From: Hippophae tibetana
Lineage: Eukaryota > Streptophyta > Magnoliopsida > Rosales > Elaeagnaceae
Direction of reading: 5' to 3'
Length of the DNA stretch: 64,000 nt
Assembly (NCBI GenBank): GCA_037013495.1
Contig: CM072801.1
Span: 16,979,501-17,043,500, forward strand
Part shown: in pieces, positions 48,505 to 61,628 of the stretch
Numbering within the stretch: position 1 is the stretch's first letter
How the letters are laid out: each line of letters begins with the position of its first letter
Program-made: the position numbers and the translations under genes
Notes under the pieces: generated by a model
What the model saw: the letters and a program-made list of their open reading frames with translations, nothing else
What the model was told of the DNA's origin: nothing
Database searches by the model: none

Positions 48505-48831
48505 TATGATCTGTACACAGATTCCAATAATCTCTGGTATAGTAATTGCTTCTTCTTGGAGCAACCCTACCTCCTATGATTCATCGATTACCCCAGAACT
48601 TCTTAGTTTTGGATTGGCATTAATTACTTCTCAGCCTCATTTTCGATTTGACTCAAACCCTTTTACCCGCTCCACTTCTTCCTCTCCATTTCTGTGTCTT
48701 TAACTCTTCGTTGTCTGGATTTAAGCACGCTAATTGCTTCTTGATCGGTTCAGAAATTCTGGCGATCTTTCCAATTTGGTGGCGTTTAATGGATTGTTAT
48801 CAGATTTGAGTTTTACCCAGTTGTTCTCGAG

Positions 48832-49430
48832 GTGAGTTATTTCAATCTTTGTTTAGATTTAGGCTTTGCGAATAGTTAATCGGACCCATTGCTCACTTTG
48901 TTGATTTAGATCGATTACTTGGGTTCTTTATGAGTAAAGCTTTGTTTTATACGAAGATACTTTTCTCTTGTCTAAAATTTTGGACTCTTGAAACTAGAAA
49001 GTGAAGCTTTGTATGATTAAAGTGAAGTTTTGCTTTTACTTACTGCTATGTTTAAATTTTCTCATGATCTAATTTCACCATTTTGATTGCTTGTTGCCAT
49101 CTGATTTTATACTTGTTTATAACTTTATGACAAAAAGGGTTGTGCTTTTCTTCATGCTAGGTTTCAGCTATTGTTATATCAGTATATTCTGCTGATTTAG
49201 TCCTCATTTTTATGTTCTCATTACCACTGCTTGCTTTTCTGAATGTCAAAATTAGAGCAGCCATTGGAAAATTTGAACCACACAGTGACTCATTGCTTTG
49301 AAGGAGATGGGTCCTATTGCTTATAGATAACGAGCGGAAGGATTTTTACTTGATTTGGAGTGTGTCATTCGTTTTAATCATAACATGATCTACAATTTAT
49401 AATTATTGATAGACTGAGGTCATTTAGAGC
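48832..49430 (+). other. 5'UTR intron of the translocator gene
   Basis: The donor CGAG/GTGAGT at 48831/48832 is strong. The acceptor is probably CATTTAG ending near 49429, or TGATAG ending near 49411; both lie just upstream of the ATG at 49448. The intron is about 0.6 kb and T-rich. Confidence 0.6.
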
Positions 49431-49447
49431 AAGAAGAAAGAGCCAAG

Positions 49448-52400
49448 ATGATAAACAAACCGCTTGTTTTGACTTATTTTTACCTATTGATCTACATCAT
49501 ACTTTCTTCCGGAGTTATATTGTACAATAAGGTATGTCCTTTTGAGTGTGTGAAACTTTTATATGTTGGTATTCATTTTCTGACGGATCTGCTTATGGAT
49601 AATTATATTAATGATCCATTGTACAATATTGGACTCTGTATTCATTTAAATATAGTTAGTCTGAGAATCTGAACTTTAGTCTTCAATTTGTTTGTTAAGT
49701 ATTTGCTGAATGATTTTTCCTTGCAGTGGGTTCTCTCTCCAAAATACTTCAATTTTCCATTACCCATTACACTTACCATGATTCATATGGGATTTTCTGG
49801 AGCTGTGGCATTTTGTCTTGTTCGTGTTTTCAAGGTATGTTTGACATCTTTATTTTCATGGGTGTCATGTTCTGTTTAACCGTGCTTGACATCTTTGTTT
49901 TAATAGGTGTCATGTTCTGTTTTGGTTGCGCATATTGTCATTTGAACTATTCTAGAGTCCTATGAGAAATTAAGATCTAGAATATTAGCATGAATAATGA
50001 CAAGAAGATTTGTGAAAGGGATTGGGTCCGAGGATTAAGGGTCATGTTGATTCAGTGTCCTACTTCTGGCAAAAGTGATAACATCCAGGTTGAAGCCAGT
50101 TTTTGGTTACTAGCAATAAATTTCTAAAATCAATACTCCAATGGTTGTTAAGCGCTTGAGTGGTCGTAATACTCCTTGTTTCATTTTGAGCAATTATTTG
50201 ATTTATACGTTTCAAAATAGTATGGCTGTAATGTTTCCTAAGTTGATTCCTGTATACATGTTTGTCTTATCTTGTTGACTTGTCTTATCAATGAAATGTT
50301 TTGTTTTCTTATTTATCTTTTCAACCTACAGGTTGTATCTCCTATCAAAATGACTTTTGAAATGTGAGTGATAGCTTCCTCTTCTTGTTGTCACCCTACT
50401 CTGGCTTTTATGATTTTTTTGCTTGATGTCCAATCGCATATTTTTATAATAAATTTTCTCATTTGACAGATATGCAACATGTGTAATACCAATAAGTGCC
50501 TTCTTTGCATCAAGTCTTTGGTAAGCATTGAAACGTTTAAAAGCTGCATTAAAGTATGGTGTATCTTAGGAAAAAGTGTTGTGCAAGTCCCTGTGTTTAG
50601 GTCCCAGGGACTATTTAGTACCCTTGTTTAGAAAATGTGTTTTTAAGTCCCTATGTTTGTAAAAAATGTACTAGTTAAGGACAAAGTTAACTTTTTATCC
50701 AATCCTATTAAATATAATGGAATAGTATAAGTGACACATATATGTTTGTACTTTTTTTATAAACATATATCTATATCTAATGACGTAATTTCTAATTAAA
50801 AAAATTACTCATATATTTTAGCAAAATTTTTTTTATCAAATTTAAATAATTTTTTTATTGTCTAATGTAGTTTTAGATATTAGAAAATGAAAATTTTGTT
50901 TACGTTTTATTGAAAATTTTGTTAAAAAGTTTAAATGATTTTTTAATTATATATTAATTTTTTTACATATATACTTATCAAAAAATATAAACATGCATGT
51001 GACACATCTATTATTCTGTTATATTTAACGAAAATTAGATAAAATATTTGTTAACTTTGTCATTGTTTGACACATTTTTCACAACAAAAAGAATTAAAAA
51101 CGTTTTTTTTATAATAAAAGGACTTAAAAATACATTTTCTAAATTAGGGTACTAAATAGCACCTTTGATTTGCCTAAGAAAGTGACATATCGGATGCTTG
51201 ACCCTATATCTTATAATTACTATATATATTTGTTTATGTGTCATTTTTCATTTTGGGCAATTTTATCCTTAGTAATTTTTATTTGAGACAATTTTATCCT
51301 TTTATCCAATAATAAAAACATTATTTTCCGATGTTATGCAAATTTTTTGGACTTCATTTTACGAAACCATTATTATTAATTTAATATCTATTAATAATGA
51401 ATAATGATCTAAAAACTATAAAAGTTACGTTCATTATAACAACAAATTATTTTCCTAAGATTTACTTATAAAAGATTACCATGTGACAAAAACTATTATT
51501 AAATAGAGTAAAATAACAAATGTACCGTGAACTATGATCGTTTGTACAAATGTACAATTGAAATTTGGGTCGTGAAAAATATACTATCCAACTCCTAATT
51601 AGTTTTACGAATTTACCACCATTATGGTTTGTTTAACATGGATTAACGTTTTTCATTGCGTGAAAGGCATGTGGCCTTCTAAATGATATGTCTTTCCTGC
51701 AGTGAAAAACGTTAATCCCCATTAAATAGATAATGATAATGGTAGATTTATAACACTAATTAAGAGTTATGTGATAGATTTTTCACGATGTAAAGTTTAA
51801 TAGTAGATTTGTATAAACGTGTTCGTTGGTACATTTGCTTACTCTATTAAATAATTAGAAAGTTATCATTAACCAAAATAATTATTTTAAATACTAAAAA
51901 GTCGAATTACTCAACACAATAAAATTCTAGGAGAGAATATATTTTATCATCTCAAAAGAAAAATATTTACCTTAGGTTTTGTAATACTTTGAGTTGCCTT
52001 CCACATTCTCGAGTTTTTATAATAAGACATTTCACAGTTTTGAACACATATATTGTGTTCTCAGTATCCTTATTATTTTAAAATTTGAATTGTTATTTAT
52101 ATTTATGAAATTATTTTGGTTTAAAAAATTATAGAAACTAATAGAATGCCTTTAAGAATTTTTTTTTTTTAAGAACTAATGTGATTTTGTTGTATTATTT
52201 TCAGTTTTAATTGTATGGTAACTTGAATATACATTATCTTATATTAAAATTGCTTGATATAATGTTATTTTTTTTACAAATATTAGTAAATTCATATTTA
52301 TAATTGAAAAATTTAGAACACGTGTCAAGTATGTGCACATGACAGTGTTAATTTGTTATTTAATTCATAGAAATAAGAGATAAAGTAACTACTGGGGAAA

Positions 52401-55400
52401 AAATTGTATGTTAAAATAAATAACCTTATACAAAAAACATAAATAATTATAATTTAAAAAATTATCAATATTTTAACTACTAAGTTTATTACTTAATTGA
52501 TAAAAAATAAGATTTAAGATAATTAACAAAAAAAATAATAATTACTTATATTACTTAAGATAAATAGCCTTGTATGAAAAAGATAAATAGCCTTGTATGA
52601 AAAAGATAAATAACTGTAAACTAGATAATTATTAATATTTTAGCAACTAATAATTTATTACTTAATTGATAAAAAAAATAAAAATCTTAAATAAATTATA
52701 TAATGACTAAGAGTAACATATTCATTACTTTAAAATATGTAAAAAGATTTGTCCAAAAATTTATGAAGTATGATTTCGACACTTATAAATAGTATATATA
52801 TATATGAGAGTGTTTCAAAGACCATTGATTTTAACCGGTGAAACTAACCATAGAATAATTTAATTAATGGTACAAATATTATCATAATTTGAAATTTGAA
52901 ATTAGTTAATAACTTCCAAAAGAAACCAACACGTAAGCGTTTTATCACCATTAGATGTGAGTAATCCAATAGTCAGACATCACTAGTCAGATTTATTGGT
53001 CTTCAAATTCTAACTTATATATGTGTGTGACTACAAAATATTACACAATTTTTTATACTCCTTTATCTCTAAAGGTTGAGATTTAAAAGAGCCGTTTTCT
53101 CTATCTACTGACTGTTGAGATAGGGAGGATGAAATAATGTGTAAAAAGTTAGGGTAATTGATACTGTCCCTGTGTGTGTATAATGAGACAAAGTTTGACA
53201 GTTGTTAGATTTAAAGCTGGGATATGCTATATTCTGTATGGTAGGATTATACTTAGAAGGCATGGTCATAGAATTTTGTGTGTCCTTCCATGAAGGAAAA
53301 TTTATTCTAGAAAGTTTGTTTGGAATTTTTTTATTTAATAATAATCAATCAATAAATAAATAACACTACTGCTGTGAAAATGGATGAATTTTCTTTAAGT
53401 TCATCTTTGGCTATCTGCTTAATTTTCTTTACGATCATCTTTGGCTATCTGCTTCTTTTAATTGCATTGTAATCTGTAGGAATTGTTGCTGGACATCTCT
53501 AATAAATCTCCAGTCTCTGTTTTCTCCTTTCATGTTTTGTGAAATAAATCTCATCAAAACAATGTTTTGAAATAACAAATTACCATAGTTTTGGAAAATA
53601 TGCATTCTAAATTATATTTTCATTTCAATATTTTTCCCTGGATTTCTTGATTCGTTGTTATTTTTTGCAAACACTTCCCTTGTAAAAGTCATTTTAGGAT
53701 GTGATGTTATTTGAAAATTTTGCTTGGTTATTTAAAGAAAACTAGGGAGATATTTGTAATATGCCAACTATTATATTTTGGCTGCTTTATATTCTCAAAT
53801 TTACATATGTTTCCGATAATTTCAAATTTGACCGTCTCCTCTTACATCTTACATTTTACAAGTAATATGTCAATTGATGTAATGATGATGATGATCATAT
53901 GTTTTGTTTATTAGAACATGCATACATGTCTTCGCACCATGCCACTATGCATGTAGCATGTAGCCGTTGTTCCACATGTCATATTTAAAAAATTATCGCC
54001 ACCGTAGGCTTTCTACTAATTTGAGAGTTGTCTTTTGTATTGATGCTCAACTCATTAATATTCATGATTCTTTTAAGTTTATAATCTGTAACTTTTTTTA
54101 TCATGGTCTGTACAGGTTTGGAAATACTGCATACTTGCACATATCTGTTGCCTTTATTCAGATGCTCAAAGCTCTAAGTATGTATCAAGAGTTCTACATT
54201 TTAAACTATTATGGTATTTCTCTTTAACTGTATCTGTAATTAATGGCTGCTTATAAGTAATTTTAATCACTTTAGTGCCGGTGGCTACATTTCTTGTGGC
54301 TGTTATGTGTGGCACTGACAAACCAAGGTGTGATGTTTTCTGGAACATGGTGCTGGTCAGTGTTGGAGTTGTTGTTTCCTCCTATGGGGAAATTCACTTC
54401 AATGTAGTTGGTACGCTTTACCAGGTTACGGGCATCTTTGCAGAAGCTCTTAGGCTGGTCTTAACACAAGTCCTTTTGCAGAAAAAGGGCTTGACTTTGA
54501 ATCCAATTACCAGCTTATATTACATTGCTCCATGCAGGTAAAATCTTGATGCTTTTGGGTTTATATGCACGGAACTAGTTAAACTTGTTTTATTCTCTCT
54601 ACAATATCTCTATGCTGAACAGTCTGATAGTGGACATTTTAAGTGCAATACTCATGAAACACTTCATATGACATTATCTCTTAAAGTGATATAGTAGTTG
54701 TATATTGCTTCAATTTGTCACTTACTCGCTCTTATAAATTTATAATATTTAAGGTATGCTATATGCTTTATCAATTAAAGTACATACTTAGTGGATGGAA
54801 CAAATTATGCTATCCATTGTCAGCCATTTCATAATACATAAAATTTTTAGTCTGCAACAATTTTGCTCCTATTCATAGATCATGCAATTTGAACATTTTG
54901 TGCTTTTATTAATGTAATGCTTTGGTTTATTTCTATGGTAAAAATGATAAAGTAAAAAAGGGCTGATGTTGCATTAAATGCTTATCCGCCCCTCCAATTT
55001 TTGTGGTTGCAGTTTTCTCTTTTTGTTTGTACCTTGGTATCTACTGGAGAAGCCTGCAATGGAAGTTGCACAGATCCAGTTCAACTTTTGGATCTTTTTT
55101 ACCAATGCTTTGTGTGCTTTGGCCTTGAATTTTTCCATCTTCTTAGTAATTGGTAGAACTGGAGCAGTTACCATGCGGGTAGCTGGTGTTTTAAAAGATT
55201 GGATACTCATTGCCCTTTCAACTGTTATATTTCCCGAATCTACAATAACAGGGCTGAACATAATTGGCTATGCAATTGGTAATAAATACCTTGTATAAAT
55301 AGCAAGTTTTCTTTTATGATCCTATTTACCTGAAGTGTTTTGCTGCCACTGTTTCTTCTTTGCAGCTTTATGTGGTGTCGTTATGTACAACTACATAAAA

Positions 55401-56272
55401 GTTAAGGATGTTCGTGCATCACAATCACTTGCTGAAAGCATACCAGAGAGAATCACAAAGGTTAGCCTTCTTTTTTTTGGGTTCAAATGTTGGCCTTGTA
55501 GACTCTAAGGTTTAGTCTATTGGGAAATGAAATCTGCTTTCCGTTTCAAGCTCTAACTTTATTTATGCCTAAAAGATTACGTAACCTTCCGATACCTTTA
55601 TTGTTAATAACCCATTAGTACTTGAGGTATGGCACCCAATCACAATTAACCAAACTTGTTCAAACGGAAAACTAAAATTATGCTTAATTAAGTGTTTTAT
55701 GTGTCATGGGTAGCCTTGACCTAACTGCATATAGTTAGGAAACAAGAAAAATATGTTTGAAGACTATCCTATTAAAACTTGATTAAATAATTACATGAAC
55801 AAGTGTTCATTTAATGCTAATTGCTTGAAGTTGGTTCTAGGTACTTGACCATGGGCAATCATGAGACCATTTTCATGTACAAAAAAGGATCTGATTACGA
55901 CATTGCATGTGTTTGGTCATTTAGTTTGGAGTTTGATGACCGAGTTTGTTAAATATTATTTTCTTGGCTGCTAGCTTGATTTAAAACTTGAATCTGCCTA
56001 AAATAATTAGATTTTCAGATCTTTTAATAGTCTGTCTGCTGTTTTCTAAAGTGTTTAGTGTCCCTAGTATCACAGTGTAATAGTTTCTAATACTGTCTCA
56101 GGACTGGAAATTTGAGAAAAAGTCATCTGATATTTACGTGCCAAGTAGCAACAATGCCTGTGTAGGAACTAATGCCACCTCTGATACAAATGTTGATGAA
56201 GAAGCACCTCTAATTCCAATGGCTAGATTATCGCATCTTGGACGGACACAATTTGGCAACCATGCTGTGTGA
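49448..56272 (+). CDS. Sugar-phosphate/phosphate translocator-like membrane protein (At3g17430/At1g48230 type, TPT/NST family)
   Basis: Nine coding exons (49448-49531, 49727-49834, 50332-50363, 50470-50520, 54116-54177, 54276-54537, 55013-55278, 55366-55460, 56102-56272) give 376 aa, the usual length. It is a multi-pass drug/metabolite-transporter-fold protein: hydrophobic spans from residue 5 on (LTYFYLLIYIILSSGVILYN), then WVLSPKYFNFPLPITLTM, MPVATFLVAVM, SYGEIHFNVVG, LYYIAPC, ALNFSIFLVIGRTGAVTMRVAGVLKD and ALCGVVMYNYIK. The hydrophilic C-terminal tail ends near EEAPLIPMARLSHLGR. Conserved NK and K/R residues near the two repeat ends fit antiport of phosphorylated or nucleotide sugars. There is no plastid transit peptide, so Golgi/ER location is likely; the substrate is unknown. 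Intron 4 is 3.6 kb and holds two MITEs. It converges on the NPSN gene. Confidence 0.94.
50579..51175. mobile_element. Mutator-type MITE, about 600 bp, in intron 4 of the translocator gene
   Basis: The left arm (TTGTGCAAGTCC ... GGGACTATTTAGTACCC ... TTTAGAAAATGTGTTTTTAAGTCC) is mirrored on the right (reverse complement TAGGCAAATC ... GGTGCTATTTAGTACCC ... TTTAGAAAATGTATTTTTAAGTCC). Flanks GAAAAAGTG and AAGAAAGTG form an imperfect 9-bp target duplication (7 of 9). The 'constant-length AAGTCCC...ACTATTTAGT' tips are typical of a common plant MULE-derived MITE group. The centre is AT-rich and non-coding. Confidence 0.75.
51506..51844. mobile_element. Mutator-type MITE with perfect 9-bp target duplication, in intron 4 of the translocator gene
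   Basis: The element is bracketed by TATTAAATA at 51497-51505 and again at 51845-51853. The arms start GAGTAA and run through AAATGTACC, CGTGAAAAAT, ACTCCTAATTAG, TTACCACCATTAT and GGATTAACGTTTTTCA. They are mirrored on the right, so nearly the whole 339 bp folds back on itself around a short loop near 51665-51700. No coding capacity. Confidence 0.88.
52559..52627. repeat. Three 23-bp tandem repeats
   Basis: GATAAATAGCCTTGTATGAA units at 52559, 52582 and (partial) 52605, inside intron 4 of the translocator gene. A looser duplication of the surrounding sequence is also present (about 52430-52520 versus 52610-52700, both with TTATTACTTAATTGATAAAA). Confidence 0.75.
53389..53454. repeat. Two 34-bp tandem repeats
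   Basis: ATTTTCTTTA(A/C)G(T/A)TCATCTT-like units, each ending GGCTATCTGCTT, lie head to tail in intron 4 of the translocator gene. Confidence 0.75.
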
Positions 56273-57259
56273 TTCTTTATAACAGACATGAGCTTCACTG
56301 TTACCACTGGAGGATTTGAAGACAGGTTGGATCGGGAAATGTAGACCTAATATTCTTTAAAAATGAGTAGATTTTTAAGCTAAAAATCCTAGCCCAATTC
56401 GTTATATTTTTTATTATTAGCTTGAGTTGTCTATTATCTTGCGTTTTGAGACAAGCAACTTACACCAGAAGTTAACAAACGAAAGGGCTGAACTTGAGAT
56501 CGTCCAAACCATTAATCAGTTCCAAGTACTTTTTGGTTTCAAAATGTTGCCCAAGTCTTTCAACATAGCTAGCTGCATTGCAGTGCCTTTTGTGTTTGGT
56601 TGCTAAGAAGCTGCAGTTATGTTTAACCATGCAGTTTTTCCAAATAGTGGTCGGGTAGTGTTTGTTGTTGAAAAAAGAATAAAAGTGGCTGACCATGGAT
56701 TTATATTCCTAGTTTATTTGTGGAGTGTTTGTGCTCATTTGGTGATTTACACCATGAACTTAAAAACCTAACCAATCTGCCTAACTGCAGCTGCGGCTAA
56801 GGTTGCAAAAATAAGAACTTAAATGCTTGTCAAGAAAAAAGAAATGCAAATTTATCACCCAAAAGTTAACTAACCATTGTGGGTTGTCTCCTTTGAGCAG
56901 GTTTTGAAGGACAATCACCATAAAATCAAAAAGGGTAACTGCTACCGAAATTAACGCAGCTCGTTACTTACTACTTTGGGTGGACTATGAGCCAGTAATT
57001 TATTGTTTCGATAAAAGCTTCAGTTTGTCAGTGCAATGAAACCTATTTGACAAAAGCCTCAACCGTGACTACCAAAAACAAACCATTAGGAAAGTTCAAG
57101 TGTTGATACACGTTATATAGGACATAAAAAGAAACAAATGGCCCCAGCAAATGGGATATGCACAGCCCAGGAAATAATAAATTTAGGTAAAAAAAATGAT
57201 TTTAAAATCAAAAACAGAAGAAATAAAATCTCATTCATAGCCCCTATACGTATGCCTCT

Positions 57260-60200
57260 CTATTCTATTGGACTCCTCAGATACAAAAGCCTCCTCGATG
57301 GGGCAGGTGGAGCCAAGCCTGGGATGTCCCTAATGTCTTTATTGTTGGGGTTCACGATCTGAGAATTCAAAGAGAATGCCAAATTAGAAATCAACTGAAA
57401 AATTAAAAGCATTCTTGCACAAAGTGGACCAATGATAATGGAACTGCTACACCAATATCTGTTAAAAAAAATCGCACAATAATAAAAAAGAAAGATGCAC
57501 TACTTAATGTAAACCACAAAAAATGGTACAAATTCTAACTATGCACACATTTATTTAAAGTTGCGCTGAAAATCTGCGCAATGCAGGTGGATGAGATAGA
57601 AATCAGAGGAGACCACTACGCCAAAAGAAAATTATAACCCCAAGACAACAATTTCATCTGCAGACAGATTTATCTGAGTTTGAAAGTTTTTTAATTTCAC
57701 CATATGCCAGTGGAAGATGAAAATCCTAGGACAAGAATTTGTTACTCAAAAAGTAAATCTAAAAGAGTTTGACAGTTTAATATCACCATTACCCAGGTAT
57801 GATTGCATATTAAAAGATTTATGTAAATTTCAACAATATGAGCTAAAGCACATACCTTCACGACAATAATTGCTATAACACCACAGACAATAAAGAAGAG
57901 AAACAACATGATGCATTTATCCGTTGCCACCTGTATAAAAAAGTAGAATCGAAACAAAGAAAATTTATTTTCTGAAGAACAAAATAGAAACAAAAAGAAC
58001 AGTTACATCACATCCATCCCAAGGGGTAGTTGACTAACCTGCCTACCAATCTCCTTAACAAGCTGGGAGGCCTTCTTAATTGAGAAATGGATAGTGTCCA
58101 GCTCATTAACAATGCGACCCATTTGATCAGTCTGTACAGATTTTAAGTTGCAGGTAAGATGGCTAATTCATGAGAAGTACAGCAACCATAATGATAGTCA
58201 ACAAACTGACCTGACCCTTCAAGGTAGTAGCTGTTTGAGTTCCCACTTCAACGGTTTGTTCCACAACCTAGGAGAAAAAGGAAAAGACTTTCAAAGCTGC
58301 CAAAACAACATTGAGCCCCTAAATGTTTCCAATTGTCAGAGAAAAATAAATAATGAGAAACTTATAATTGCTATCTCAAGTTCAACTAACCTGTTTGGAG
58401 CGTTCAATAGCCTGATCAGTCTGATCCATCGTTTTCATCCCAGCATTCACTAGTTCTTGATTTGACATTGCTAAGAGGCAACAAATATCAATCAAATAAC
58501 AAGATCAGACAACACTCATCTTCTCCAAACCAGACTGAAAGCAAACCTTTACGTAGGTACAAACATCCCAGTTCACTTAGTTACATATGTCATCAAGCTG
58601 CAAAGCTTTGCACATTCTTTAGGGTTTATGGACAACTTGATCTAGTTAACACACATATGGCCATCTTCTTATTGCCCCCTTAAAGTATGTAACTACATCA
58701 TGCAAGTTTATGCACATGTTTGGCCATTGAGTGAGAACATTTTAAGTTCAAACAGAAGTGTCTTTTGTGGAAGATTAGATGATCATACCTTTTGCTGACA
58801 AGTCTTAAGCTAAAGGCAAATGAGACAGTGTGCATAATTAAAAAGAAATTGGGGAGGGGGGAGGGAGAGAGAGAAAGAGAGAGGTTGCAAGCATGTAGTA
58901 ACAGTAATGGCTCAAAAATAACAACTAATGTATAGCAAATATGATGACAGGTTTTCAATTGTTTCTTTCCAGTGTTACAATAATAAGTTCGGATTGTTCA
59001 GAAAATGTGAAAAGGGAGAAAGGATCTCACATGATGCTACTTGAACATTTTCCTCAGCTGTAGGTTCATTAACTCCTGATCCCATATCAAAAAGTTCTAC
59101 TTTCTTGTTTCCAAGGCTATTCATGTACCTGAGGTCAAACAAGAATGTAATAAAAGATGAATAAATAATAGTATTTCTCATAAAAGATGGACATACAATT
59201 TAACATCATTTCTAGTGCAACAAATGCATATAACTTACGTTTTTCTCAATGCAACATAGGAATTCAGCTCTTTGATCTGCAAAATATAACAATAACCCAC
59301 CAATATTACAAAAGAAAAAACAAATAACAGAATTAAGGTTGAGAACATTGTTGTTCAATGTATCTAAAATAAAAAGGGACAAGAAAAAAAAGTTAAGCAC
59401 GCTAAGACACTAATGAAACTTCTCTGGCCAACAAAACTGCTTCCATGATATACAATAACCCTCAGTTATAACAGACACAATTCTCAACTAAAGAATACAT
59501 AAGAAGTTTAAAAGTACAATTATGTTCTGATTTTCTCCAAAGATGTAAATAAAACTCCTAAGAGTCAACAAAGATATGAAATTCAGGATGGTTTGAGCCG
59601 AATTGGCTATTTCAATATACAGATTTTGAAGTCATGGACACCCCCATCCTGCATGTCATTTTCATGCACCAAGTGAAGAGTGAAAGGTATCAGAAAACTG
59701 ACCATAGATTGCTTCTCATCATTGAGCTGCCTATTAACATCTGGAAGATTTCGACCCTCTTCATCTTTCAGTTCACGATCAAATTCTTTGATTAACCTAA
59801 GATGATTATAAAACAATTGTTGGACTCCAAAGGGTTAACAAATATATAGTCAGAAATTGATAGTAAACAAATATAGAGGGCCAACATCAAGCCATATCAA
59901 GGAGGTTTTATTCTTTTGGCTTTTCTTCCTACCATTACCCTTACTTCACAGAAGCCTTACCCAATTATTAGACAAAAATCAGCAAACAAATGAAAAATTC
60001 TTCACGGAGATCCAATACAGAATGTGTGGCTGGAAAATGGAGCTTTGAAGCTTGTAGACTTGTAAAACAGAAAATATGATCCTCTAATTTGTCCTCTATT
60101 AATGCCAACAACTTTTACATCTTATCCGGAAAAAGATGATAGAAGAGATCACCCAAAAAAAATTGAAATGAAAATGGGGGAAAAATAATTTAAAGCCAAG

Positions 60201-61628
60201 TTTGAGGAGGCAATATTCTTATTTTTCTGATGTCCTCTCTTTTTTGGACTATATTGTATGGAAGTGCAAGTGATCTCGAATTACAGACAGTACAATGACA
60301 AAAAGAGTAAGAATTATGAAAAATATAAAAGTACCTTTTACATTCTCTCATTTTTGCAGTCAGTTCCTCCAGCTGCTTATTCTGCCTATTGGAATCCTTG
60401 ATTTTGTCCAACCTCTGGAAGCCATTCCTGAGAAGAAGAAAACACGGTTAATTGGTGTTATAAATGAATAAATTAATTGATAAATATCCATCATTCACTA
60501 CTCTCCCCCAAAAATGAAAAGATCCAAAAAGAATGTGGCTCCTATTTAGCAACCAGCTCGAGATCATGCTCCCACAAATTTGTAACTACATTTGATTATA
60601 AAAGTTAAGCTCAAAGACACTATGATAGTACGTAGTAAGAGAATGTGCATAGTAGACAGCATGCATATAAGGATTATTGCATAACATGACATCACCCAGT
60701 TCATGCTACGAAAAAGGGGGCAGTCAACCACACATAGGTAGGAATAAAATTATGAACCACAATGAAAACAAGAAATTAGAGGTTAGTAATTTACTCAAGA
60801 CACCTTCAAGTAGAAGCAAAAAGAAGTTACGGAATCAAATCTACCTAAAATTTATGCTCCCTGTTATTTATTTGACATAAAAAATGAAAATTTACACTTG
60901 TTTCAATGAATTTCTCAAATGAAAGTTTAGAGTAAATGCAAATGCTACAGATAGATGAGGAAACAAAAAACAATGTTGGGCCTTCAGTTATACGACGACC
61001 CTCTAATAAAACTAAAGAAGAGATAACAACTCACGAGCAAAGTAATAAAAACATACGTATTCAATCCAAAACAGACATTTTAGCTAAATAGCAAGGAAAC
61101 TTCACCAATCACTCGCCATCTTCTAGACCTTCTCTTACTACCTCTTTAAACAACCAGTTCTTTACATTACAATTTTCTAAGAAGCAATATGCCACATTAA
61201 TCGTAATCAAGGGATTCAAATACGTAAACTTCTAAAGCAGCGGGCCTAATTTCAAAATCCACTTCCATAACCTTAAAAAGTCTCATACAACAGCTACGCG
61301 ATCCTTTATGCAAGAGTCAGGGCGAAACTATCATCAGCCTATATTTCATCAATCCTAATAAATTTGACAAATACACCACACTAACAGTCTTCTTCGGATA
61401 CCAGACAAATCTTAGCATTTCAAAGAAACAAGCTCATCCCAAGATCACCATATACACAACAAAATTCAAAATGGTAAAGCAAAAAAATTAGATAGAAGAA
61501 AAAAAAAATGGAAAGAACAAAAGGAGAACGCAAATGAAACAGAAGACATACGCGAGGGCTCGAAAATTGTCGCGAATTTCACCATGGATCTGCTCCAACT
61601 GAGGACTCATCGGCAAGTCGCTTGTCAT
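57260..61628 (-). CDS. NPSN: Novel plant SNARE (NPSN11/12/13 type), Qb-SNARE
   Basis: Ten coding exons, read leftwards (61628-61552, 60427-60335, 59796-59703, 59276-59239, 59128-59031, 58470-58391, 58267-58211, 58131-58039, 57930-57856, 57358-57260), give 267 aa; Arabidopsis NPSN proteins are about 265. The N-terminal helical region begins MTSDLPMSPQLEQIHGE and continues through LEELTAKMRECKRLIKEF. A SNARE helix follows at about residues 137-205, read in heptads (GMKTMDQTDQAIERSKQVVEQ, TATTLKGQTDQMGRIVNELD), with the zero-layer glutamine probably Q179. A C-terminal membrane anchor is at about 217-237 (IMLFLFFIVCGVIAIIVV), followed by a short tail PNNKDIRDIPGLAPP. Tail-anchored, plant-specific. 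Family members act in cell-plate vesicle fusion with KNOLLE, SNAP33/SYP71 and VAMP721/722. Which of NPSN11, 12 or 13 it matches cannot be settled here; Arabidopsis collinearity favours NPSN12/13. Confidence 0.95.

Noticed and set aside
54974-55261. Long antisense frame over translocator exon 7
   Set aside because: It is the reverse-strand shadow of a real coding exon.
58698-59400. Minus-strand frames in the NPSN introns that look like short membrane proteins
   Set aside because: They are T-rich intron sequence in frame with, or beside, true exons; the hydrophobic residues come from poly-pyrimidine tracts.
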